In this document: piece after piece, positions 38,658-46,117 of the stretch | Layout of the letters: each line of letters begins with the position of its first letter | Position numbering within the stretch: the first letter of the stretch is position 1 | Source: Pedobacter sp. UBA5917 | GTDB lineage: Bacteria > Bacteroidota > Bacteroidia > Sphingobacteriales > Sphingobacteriaceae | NCBI RefSeq assembly: GCF_002432345.1 | Contig: NZ_DJDT01000147.1 | Coordinates: forward strand, 1 to 48,409 | Length of the DNA stretch: 48,409 nt | Reading direction: 5' to 3' | Position numbers and translations under genes: made by a program | Notes under the pieces: model-generated | The model's database searches: none | The model's input: the letters and a program-made list of their open reading frames with translations, nothing else | What the model was told of the DNA's origin: nothing

Positions 38658-39821
38658 CTACGCGCCGCTCTTTTTCTGCTCTACGTAGGTATCGTTATAA
38701 AAATGGTTCGGTTTAAGGTAAACTACATTGTTCTGAAAATCGAAAAAGGTGTTGAAACGTTTTAAAACCTCGTTGCCCAAAATATGGATATTTGCTCCTC
38801 TTAAGGGTTTGTTACCGGTTATGAGCTGTACAGGTACATCTTTCAAATCATATTTACCCAATTTTAAGGTCTGCAGGTTAGCAGTAACCACAGGGATCTC
38901 ATTCCCGGTAGCACCACGCATTATTACTTTCTTGATTACTTCCATTTTATCAGTAGGGAAGTTTCCGTTTTTAAGCAGATCGTTATCAAGCATGGCTGTG
39001 CGATGATAACCGGTATCAAAAAGAAACCAGTCCGTATTTTTTATTCCGCTCTGTTCGATGGTACTTTCTATCAGAAAAAGTTCTGCAAAATATCTGATAT
39101 TCAAACTGGTAAAGCTTTTATCCTTGCTTACATATTTTGGCAGCACAGAGTGAACAACCATTACATTTTTATCGTAATTGAGTTCAAGTATTTTTCCATC
39201 AAACAGGTCCCAGCCAAACCTTCCTTCGGTACCTACTCCGGTAAGCTGTGCAGGATAAACCCTGGTTTTATAATCACTGTTACCCAAGCTAAGGTTATAA
39301 TAGGTATTGTAAAGTTTAGGATCAGATTTTACCTTGTTCTTTAATACCTCGTCGGTAATCACCAGTTCAGTTGTTCCGCTATCGAAATTTAAATTCAGTG
39401 TGTCTATTTTATTGAGTACCGATTTAACGTAAATGGTGCTCTCACTATTGATAAAAAGCGGGATACTGTCGTGGATTTCGGGTTTGATTTTACTGAAATT
39501 TTTAATTTCCGGACTGGTAATCCTGGTGAGGCACGAATCTTTCCCATTTAAGAGTACAATAAAATCCTTTTTTTCACCGGGTTTGATTTTAAAGATAATG
39601 GAATCGATATCGGTTTTAAATTTAACCGATTTAGCTTTTACAAGTTTTGAAGTGGTAAAAACATCAGGATTTGTTTTCGGATCAATTGTCCAGCCTTTTG
39701 TTAGACCATCTTCTTCCAAAATCTTCGCTGTTTTAGAATTTGCTTTTATAATTGGTAACTGCTTTTGGGCAAAGCTGGCGATAGAAAGGAAAGAAAATGC
39801 AAGAATCAGGAGCTGTTTCAT
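38658..39821 (-). CDS. Secreted retropepsin/pepsin-like aspartyl protease family protein
   Basis: 387 residues. Signal peptide MKQLLILAFSFLSIASFAQ, no lipobox. Two aspartyl-protease active-site motifs are visible: Asp147-Ser-Gly (LNFDSGTTELVIT) and Asp269-Thr-Gly (FLFDTGYHRTAML), consistent with a two-lobed enzyme or a fused dimer, with NILGNEVLKRFNTFFDFQNNVVYLKP at the C-terminus being typical of bacterial aspartyl-protease-like proteins. The first motif has Ser in place of Thr, which is tolerated in retropepsins. Substrate unknown; probably periplasmic. Confidence 0.8.
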   Translation of the reverse strand: MKQLLILAFSFLSIASFAQKQLPIIKANSKTAKILEEDGLTKGWTIDPKTNPDVFTTSKLVKAKSVKFKTDIDSIIFKIKPGEKKDFIVLLNGKDSCLTRITSPEIKNFSKIKPEIHDSIPLFINSESTIYVKSVLNKIDTLNLNFDSGTTELVITDEVLKNKVKSDPKLYNTYYNLSLGNSDYKTRVYPAQLTGVGTEGRFGWDLFDGKILELNYDKNVMVVHSVLPKYVSKDKSFTSLNIRYFAELFLIESTIEQSGIKNTDWFLFDTGYHRTAMLDNDLLKNGNFPTDKMEVIKKVIMRGATGNEIPVVTANLQTLKLGKYDLKDVPVQLITGNKPLRGANIHILGNEVLKRFNTFFDFQNNVVYLKPNHFYNDTYVEQKKSGA

Positions 39822-39950
39822 TAAAATGGTTTTAGAAAACGAATTTAATGATTAGGAGTAGTATTATGGATAAAAATATGTTTATTTTGGAAAGGATTTC
39901 AAACGTCCAGTCCAAAATGTATTTTGGCTAATTTATTAGTATATGCCAAA

Positions 39951-40080
39951 TAGACCCTGAAATAAATTCAGGATGACGGCTCTCGAATGTTTTATTTCGG
40001 AGCAAGGTTTCATTCAGTTTTTAACCACACCTGCCCAGCCGGTCAGGCGGGGATGCACACAGATAAACACGGATGGTATA
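39951..40080. repeat. Dispersed repeats in a 297-bp gap
   Basis: CCCTGAA/TTCAGGA hairpin at 39951-39985; ACAGATAAACACGGATGG at 40058-40075, related to the 7873 and 10227 repeats. No coding frame in 39822-40118. Confidence 0.5.
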
Positions 40081-40118
40081 TCTGCGTGCATTTTTTGCTT
40101 CTATAGCTAATATACTAT

Positions 40119-40799
40119 TTAAGCCACAGTAACATCCTCTTTTACCACACCATCGGCAATGTGTAAAATCCTATTGCCATATTGTGCATTTTTTTCAGAG
40201 TGGGTAACCTGGATAATGGTAATGCCATCTTCCTGGTTTAATTTTTTGAATAATTCCATAATCTCCTCAGCCTGTGCCGATTGCAGGTTACCAGTTGGTT
40301 CATCAGCCAGGATAATAGAAGGCTGGGCGGCCAAAGCCCTCGCAATACCAACAAGCTGTTGTTGTCCGCCAGAAAGTTGATTAGGGAACAGGTCTTTTTT
40401 GGCAACAATGTTAAAACGGTCTAACAGATCGGCAATTCTGCTTGCTCTTTCCGAGCTTCCCACTTTTTTGTATAACAAGGGAGCTTCGATGTTTTCGTAA
40501 ACCGTCATTTCGTCGATTAAATGGTAAGCCTGAAACACAAAGCCGATATGATTGCGGTAAAGTTCGATGCGTTTACGTTCGTTTAACGAGGTTACGTCTT
40601 CGCCCATAAATTCGTAAGTGCCATAAGTTGGTTCTTCGAGCATGCCGATGATGTTAAGCAGGGTCGATTTTCCCGCACCTGATGGTCCCATGATGGAAAC
40701 AAATTCTCCCTGCTTAATGGTTGTGGTTACCAAACGGAGCACATAATTTTTAACGCCTTTGTTGGCGTAGTACTTTTCGATGTTGTTAAGTTGTATCAT
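40119..40799 (-). CDS. ABC transporter ATP-binding protein, MacB/LolD-like
   Basis: 226 residues: Walker A GPSGAGKST, Q-loop FVFQAYHLIDEMTVYENIEAP, signature LSGGQQQLVGIARAL (Leu and Gly at positions where LolD/MacB usually has Arg and Ala), Walker B IILADEPTGNLQ, switch His in VTHS. It is transcribed after three tandem MacB/FtsX permeases and presumably serves one or more of them. Its start codon lies at the left edge of an 88-bp tandem repeat. Confidence 0.88.
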   Translation of the reverse strand: MIQLNNIEKYYANKGVKNYVLRLVTTTIKQGEFVSIMGPSGAGKSTLLNIIGMLEEPTYGTYEFMGEDVTSLNERKRIELYRNHIGFVFQAYHLIDEMTVYENIEAPLLYKKVGSSERASRIADLLDRFNIVAKKDLFPNQLSGGQQQLVGIARALAAQPSIILADEPTGNLQSAQAEEIMELFKKLNQEDGITIIQVTHSEKNAQYGNRILHIADGVVKEDVTVA

Positions 40800-41012
40800 A
40801 TTTAAGGTTTAGGGCATAGGGTTTAAGGCATAGGGTTTGGACGTGTTAAACTTAAACCTTGACATTAAACTTTATGCTATTATTCATATTTAAGGTTTAG
40901 GGCATAGGGCTTAAGGCATAGGGTTTTGGTGTGTTAAACTTAAACCTTGACATTAAACTTTATTCTATTATTTGTATTTAAGGTTTAGGGCATAGGGTTT
41001 AAGATATAGGCG
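40797..41012. repeat. 88-bp tandem repeat (about 2.4 copies) containing heptads and a permease 3'-end relic
   Basis: Copies start at 40797, 40885 and 40973 (partial), exactly 88 bp apart. Each begins CATATTTAAGG (third: TGTATTTAAGG) and continues with 7-bp units TTAAGGT, TTAGGGC, ATAGGGT. At the second copy the minus strand reads CTT AAA TAT GAA TAA, the Leu-Lys-Tyr-Glu-stop that ends all three permeases. Confidence 0.85.
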
Positions 41013-41016
41013 TGTC

Positions 41017-41051
41017 ACCTTACACCTTTTACCCTAAACCTTACACCTTTA
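41017..41051. repeat. Heptad-phased repeat, ACCTTAC family, at a permease stop codon
   Basis: ACCTTAC, ACCTTTT, ACCCTAA, ACCTTAC and ACCTTTA in phase; the last unit overlaps the stop codon at 41049. The wording is almost that of 1378-1405. Confidence 0.75.
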
Positions 41052-43472
41052 TTCGTATTTAAGTGCTTTTACCGGGTTTCCTAAAGCAGCCTTTCGGGCC
41101 TGGATACTTACGGTTAAAACAGCAATGATTATGGAAACAATGGTGGCCAAAAGGAATGGGTATAGCGGCATATCTATCCGGTATGCAAAACCACTTAGCC
41201 ATTTTCCAACTACAAGGTAGGCAACAGGCCAACTGATCAGGTTTGCAATGATTACCAGAACCAAAAAAGTTTTATTCAAAAGCCCAACGATCTGCATATT
41301 GGATGCCCCCAAAATTTTTCTCATGGCAATTTCCTTGGTCCGGCGCTTTGCTACAAAAGTAGATAAAGCAAACAGTCCCAATAGGGAAAGTGATACAGAA
41401 ACCACACTGAACAGCATAATCATGCTTATAAAACGGTTATTATTTTCGAGCACTTTATCAAAAGCAGTGTTCAAGGTGGTATATTCCATCAGGAAATCAG
41501 GATAAGTACGTTTCCATTCGGTCTTTATTTTTTCGATAATGGCAGCACTTTTATCACTGTTCAACTTTACGATCAGGTTATTGGTTGATGATGTACCTCC
41601 CAGATGGGTTACTTTGTAAAGTGTTGGCAACACTCCTTTATCGAACCCTTCGTTATGATAATCCTTAATTACACCAACAATCTGAAAGTTTAACATTTTA
41701 TCCTGGTTTATGATTTTATAACTTTTACCAATTGGATTTTTACCGATCAGCTTTGCTGCAGCTTCGTTCAGCACTACGGTATTAATGGTATCCTGCTTAT
41801 ATTCTTTCGAGAACACACGTCCTTTTAAAAGCTTTACACCCAGGGCCGAAAGCGCATCCATGCTTATCGTTACGGTATTAAGGGAAATTTTATTTCCGTT
41901 ATATTCTATCTCCTGTGGAACATTAAAAGTGTTTCCCATTACTTGCGTTGTAGTAGCCACATACTGTACACCGGGAATGCGTTTGATCTTATCAACAAGG
42001 CTTTGATCGTAACCAGACCGGATATTGATAAGATTGCTACGTTCGAAACCTAAATCTTTATTATTAAGGTAATTTGTCTGCAAATGCATCACGCTAATGG
42101 CAATAATAAAGGTTACTGAAATGATAAACTGAAAAACGACCAGTACATTACGTAAAGTTACGCCCCTTAAACTATCGCCATAATTCCCTTTTAATACAGA
42201 TGCTGGATTGTAGTTAGATAAGATCCAGGCGGGATAAAAACCGGCCAATAAGGTTACCAGTGTAAAAAGTCCGAATAGCTGTAAAAGCATGCCGGCAAGA
42301 TGTGGATTATACCAAAAGCTAAGCTCAACATGGAATTGGGTGTTGAACGAAGGCAGCAATACCTCAATCAATATCACAGCCAGGAACAGGGCAACAATAC
42401 TCTGTAGTGCGCATTCCAATAAAAACTGACCGATCAATTGTTGTTTATAGGCACCCATTACCTTTTTAACACCAACCTCTTTAGCGCGTTGCACGGACTG
42501 GGCAGTTACCAGGTTAACAAAATTAATAATGGACACTAACAGGAGAAATATGCAGATAGCAATTACAGGTTTTAATTTTTCAAGCCAGCTTATCTCGAAG
42601 GGACGGTTGCCATGAACTTTAGCCAGTGGAAGTGCCTTTAATTCGAGATATTTACCATCTGCGAAATAACTTCTATATTCAATTTTTTTAAAGGGCGCTG
42701 TCGACTTTTTATAATCGATATAAACTTTTTTAAGGGTCTGGTTTAAAAGTTCGAGATCTGTATCGTTATTTACCCTTGCGTAAATCTGGCAATAATTACT
42801 ATTGGTTGGATTATCGGGATCCCTATCCCTGTTTCCGGTACGCATAATGGCCGTAAAACCTGCTGTTTCGGGCGTTGCAGAATCTTCTACCACACCGGTT
42901 ACGGTTAAATCGGTACCTTCATCGCCCTGCCAGGCAAGCACTTTAATTACTTTACCAAGGGCAATATCCTCGCCAAATAACCTTTTGGCCAGACTTTGTT
43001 TTAGCACAACCGATTTGGGCGCACTCAAGGCCTTACTTTCGCTGCCTTGTATAAACCTATATTTAAATACATGGAAGAAACTGCTATCGGCATCTTTCAT
43101 CCTGTTAACTGCAATGGGTTCGGCCTTGCCCACACTAACCGAATTATCGGTCCTAAAGTCCCAATCGGGATCTACTTTCGTAACTGCAATTACCTGTGGA
43201 ACTTTTTGACGGATCAGATTGCCCACGCGGCTTTCGTTCGATTCCTGCAGATGCTCCTTATTATCGGGGGTAAAAAAGCTATGGCGTTCCCTGATCTGGT
43301 AAACATTTTTAAGCCCTGCATCCCAGGTATCATAGCTTTCTTCATGGTTAATGTATAACAGCATCAATACAAAAGCAGTTAAGCCAATAGCCAAACCACC
43401 GATATTGATAGCTGCGTAAACTTTATTCCTGAATAGATTGCGCAGGGCAATTTTTAAGTTGAGTTTGAACAT
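41049..43472 (-). CDS. ABC transporter permease with two MacB-type periplasmic domains (FtsX superfamily), copy 1
   Basis: 807 residues. N-terminal transmembrane helix (INIGGLAIGLTAFVLMLLYIN), periplasmic core domain (~45-290), three transmembrane segments of a first FtsX domain (IAICIFLLLVSIINFVNLVTAQSVQRAKEVGVKKVMG), a fifth helix (VFQFIISVTFIIAISVMHL), a second periplasmic domain, and a C-terminal FtsX domain (ALSTFVAKRRTKEIAMRKILGAS). It is the most divergent of three tandem paralogues and the closest to the ATPase gene. Such permeases move or extract substrates from the periplasmic side without a classical transport path; the substrate is unknown. Confidence 0.9.
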   Translation of the reverse strand: MFKLNLKIALRNLFRNKVYAAINIGGLAIGLTAFVLMLLYINHEESYDTWDAGLKNVYQIRERHSFFTPDNKEHLQESNESRVGNLIRQKVPQVIAVTKVDPDWDFRTDNSVSVGKAEPIAVNRMKDADSSFFHVFKYRFIQGSESKALSAPKSVVLKQSLAKRLFGEDIALGKVIKVLAWQGDEGTDLTVTGVVEDSATPETAGFTAIMRTGNRDRDPDNPTNSNYCQIYARVNNDTDLELLNQTLKKVYIDYKKSTAPFKKIEYRSYFADGKYLELKALPLAKVHGNRPFEISWLEKLKPVIAICIFLLLVSIINFVNLVTAQSVQRAKEVGVKKVMGAYKQQLIGQFLLECALQSIVALFLAVILIEVLLPSFNTQFHVELSFWYNPHLAGMLLQLFGLFTLVTLLAGFYPAWILSNYNPASVLKGNYGDSLRGVTLRNVLVVFQFIISVTFIIAISVMHLQTNYLNNKDLGFERSNLINIRSGYDQSLVDKIKRIPGVQYVATTTQVMGNTFNVPQEIEYNGNKISLNTVTISMDALSALGVKLLKGRVFSKEYKQDTINTVVLNEAAAKLIGKNPIGKSYKIINQDKMLNFQIVGVIKDYHNEGFDKGVLPTLYKVTHLGGTSSTNNLIVKLNSDKSAAIIEKIKTEWKRTYPDFLMEYTTLNTAFDKVLENNNRFISMIMLFSVVSVSLSLLGLFALSTFVAKRRTKEIAMRKILGASNMQIVGLLNKTFLVLVIIANLISWPVAYLVVGKWLSGFAYRIDMPLYPFLLATIVSIIIAVLTVSIQARKAALGNPVKALKYE

Positions 43473-43483
43473 ATTTTAAGGTT

Positions 43484-43640
43484 GAAGGTTGAAAGGTTGA
43501 AGGTTGAAAGGTTACCGTTCTAATCGTTTAACCATTCCGTATTAATTCTAACTTTCAGCCATATTTATTTTAAAAGTTGAAAGGTTGGAAGGTTGAGGGG
43601 CTAGGCATTTAAACCCTCAGCCCTAATACCTTCAGCCTTC
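43484..43640. repeat. GGTTGAA repeats and ACCnTCA-type heptads between permease genes
   Basis: GGTTGAA units of 7 and 8 bases occur at 43484-43511 and again at 43576-43599; in-phase CCnTnnn units follow near 43613-43640. This is the one place where 7- and 8-base units mix. Confidence 0.55.
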
Positions 43641-43645
43641 CACCT

Positions 43646-46042
43646 CTATTCATATTTAAGTACATCAATGGTATTGGCGTTTGCCGCTTTATAAGAGCGA
43701 AAGCTTACCGTAATAAAAGTAATCAGCATGGATATCAACATGGCCAAAACAAAGGGCCAAAGGCTTAAATCAATGCGATAGGCAAAACCCGAAAGCCATT
43801 TCGAAACAAACAGGTAGGCCATTGGCCAAGCTACTATATTTGCAATAAAAACCATTATCAGGAACGAGCCATTAAGCATTTTAACCAGCTGTAAGGTAGA
43901 TGCGCCCAAAACTTTCCGTATGGCTACTTCCCTGGTTCGTTGCATGGCCACAAATGAAATCAGGCCGAACAAACCAATAAATGAGATGAAAATAATTACA
44001 CTGGCAAACACCTTGAATAATATCCCCATAATGTGTTCACTTTCATAATAGCCTTTTATCCGGTCATCAACAAAATCTGCATGATAAATATTATTTGGGA
44101 ATGTAATGTTCCATAAGGTTTCTATCTGGTTCATGGAAGATACGAGCTGTTTGCCCTCCAACTTTATTGCCGCCTGCCAGTACTGGTTTTTATCAGCAGA
44201 AATGGCCAGACCGGAAATTTTCTCTTTTAACGATTTATCATTATAATCCTTTACCACACCTACAATCGGAATGTTGATACCTGTGGCATTGATCATTTTA
44301 CCGAGGGCATTTTCGGGCTTCGTTATGCCTACTTTTTTCAGAAAGGTTTCGTTAACCACATAACCATTGGCCGTATCGCTCTTCATAAAAACTTTTCCGG
44401 CAATAATCTTCAAATCGAAAAGTTTAAAATAATTTTCATCGGTCTTACAGGTCCTTACCTCAAAATCTTTATTTTTCGTTCCATTAAAGGTAAAATTTGT
44501 CGAATTTATATCCTGGGATAAAGGTGGCGACTGGCAATAGCTCAACAGTTGTACACCGGGTATTTTTAAAATCCTTTCTTTAAAAATACTCCGCCTGTCT
44601 TTACTCACCTGATCTCCGGGCATCCCTACCATTACCACAGTGGATGAATTAAAACCCAAAGGTTTCTGTTGCAGGTAATCCATTTGATTTACAATTACAA
44701 TGGTTCCGATGATGAGTATAACCGTAATTGCAAACTGCACCACTACCAAAATTTTGCGCAGGCTTAAACCATTATTGTTAAGGGTGACCTTATTTTTTAT
44801 GGCTAGTGCCGGATTAAAACCCGATATGATCATGGCCGGATAAAAGCCTGCCAAAAAGCCAACAAATGCAACCAGTAAAACCATAAATACAAAAATAACC
44901 GGGTGCCCGAACAAACTAAAGCTAATCTGATTTTTAAACAGGTTCTGCATAGCAGGTATGGCCAGCTCACTGATCATACAGGCAATTAAAAGCGCAATTA
45001 AAACCAGCACAACGGTTTCGGTTAAAAACTGTACAATAAGCTGCTTACGCTTGCCCCCCATTACTTTACGCACGCCTACTTCTTTTGACCGGTTAACAGC
45101 CTGTGCCGTATTTAGGTTGATAAAGTTGATACAGGCTGTACAGATCAAAAACAGTCCGATAATGGCGAGGCCATAAATCTGGCCTTTGGCAATTGTTGCA
45201 TTGGCAAAATTATCATAGCGCTCATCAAAATGAATTTCGCTTAAAGGCTGAAGCCTGTTTACCTGGTTACCTTCAATCTTTTTATCAGCATAATATTTTT
45301 TATTGAATTTCGCCATGGCCCCATCTAAGTCCGATCTGGTCAGTCCTTCTTTAAGCAACATGTAACTGCTTAAACTCGAATTGATGCAATCCCAACAGTC
45401 GCGGTTACCGTAATAATTGTATAAATTCTGGTAAGCAATCACTATTTTTAATGGAAAGCTGCTGTTCTGCGGCATATCCTGAAATATTCCGGTAACGCTT
45501 AACTGCGTTTTGGTACCCATGGTAATACTTTTACCAATTGCATTTTGTACGCTGCCAAAATACTTAATGGCCATCGCCTCTGATAAGGCCACGCTGTTAG
45601 GGGCTTTTAAAGCTTCTGCCGGTTTGCCATATTTCCAGTTTATATTAATGATATCAAAAAAATCGGGTTCGGCGAAATATACATTTTCCTGGCTCTTTAA
45701 AATTTCCCTGCCTGTATTATCCTTAATGTGTATAATGTCATCTAATTTGGCAATTGCACCTATCTTTTCTATGCCCGCTATTTCGTTTCTGGCTGCAGCG
45801 GTAAAAGGTATCGGAACACCTGCCGAGAAATCGTCGAAAGCATTGTATTTCCAATCGGTAACCACACGGTAAATGCGACCTGCATTTTTATAACCTTCAT
45901 CAAAACTGAGCTGAAAACGGATAAAAATAAAAATGAGGATACAGCTGGCCATCCCGACCGATAAACCAAGTATATTGATCAGGGTATAACCTTTGTTTTT
46001 CCAGAGGTTGCGCCAGGCGATTTTTAGGTTTAATCTGAACAT
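43646..46042 (-). CDS. ABC transporter permease with two MacB-type periplasmic domains, copy 2
   Basis: 798 residues from ATG 46042 (MFRLNLKIAWRNLWKNKGYTLIN); the upstream in-frame ATG at 46102 would add 20 residues encoded by heptad-phased repeat sequence and is rejected. It has the same eight-helix, two-periplasmic-domain plan as copy 1. Very similar to copy 3, especially in the last 130 residues (RTREVAIRKVLGASTLQLVKMLNGSF and KWLSGFAYRI), so these two arose by a later duplication. Ends in LKYE like the other copies. Confidence 0.9.
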   Translation of the reverse strand: MFRLNLKIAWRNLWKNKGYTLINILGLSVGMASCILIFIFIRFQLSFDEGYKNAGRIYRVVTDWKYNAFDDFSAGVPIPFTAAARNEIAGIEKIGAIAKLDDIIHIKDNTGREILKSQENVYFAEPDFFDIININWKYGKPAEALKAPNSVALSEAMAIKYFGSVQNAIGKSITMGTKTQLSVTGIFQDMPQNSSFPLKIVIAYQNLYNYYGNRDCWDCINSSLSSYMLLKEGLTRSDLDGAMAKFNKKYYADKKIEGNQVNRLQPLSEIHFDERYDNFANATIAKGQIYGLAIIGLFLICTACINFINLNTAQAVNRSKEVGVRKVMGGKRKQLIVQFLTETVVLVLIALLIACMISELAIPAMQNLFKNQISFSLFGHPVIFVFMVLLVAFVGFLAGFYPAMIISGFNPALAIKNKVTLNNNGLSLRKILVVVQFAITVILIIGTIVIVNQMDYLQQKPLGFNSSTVVMVGMPGDQVSKDRRSIFKERILKIPGVQLLSYCQSPPLSQDINSTNFTFNGTKNKDFEVRTCKTDENYFKLFDLKIIAGKVFMKSDTANGYVVNETFLKKVGITKPENALGKMINATGINIPIVGVVKDYNDKSLKEKISGLAISADKNQYWQAAIKLEGKQLVSSMNQIETLWNITFPNNIYHADFVDDRIKGYYESEHIMGILFKVFASVIIFISFIGLFGLISFVAMQRTREVAIRKVLGASTLQLVKMLNGSFLIMVFIANIVAWPMAYLFVSKWLSGFAYRIDLSLWPFVLAMLISMLITFITVSFRSYKAANANTIDVLKYE

Positions 46043-46050
46043 TTTTTTGG

Positions 46051-46113
46051 TGTTTAGCGTAAAGCGTTTGGCGCTAAGCGATAAGTACACGCTAAACGCC
46101 AAGCGCCAACCGC
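46051..46113. repeat. Heptad-phased repeat, GCGTTTA family (9 units), partly self-complementary
   Basis: TGTTTAG, CGTAAAG, CGTTTGG, CGCTAAG, CGATAAG, TACACGC, TAAACGC, CAAGCGC and CAACCGC in phase. The left half (CGTTTGGCGCT) and right half (AAACGCCAAGCG) are complementary, so it can fold into a hairpin. It fills the gap between copies 2 and 3. Confidence 0.75.
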
Positions 46114-46117
46114 AGGT

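Noticed and set aside
46043..46102. Upstream start of permease copy 2
   Set aside because: The extra 20 residues are encoded by the heptad-phased repeat, while the family N-terminus begins at 46042.
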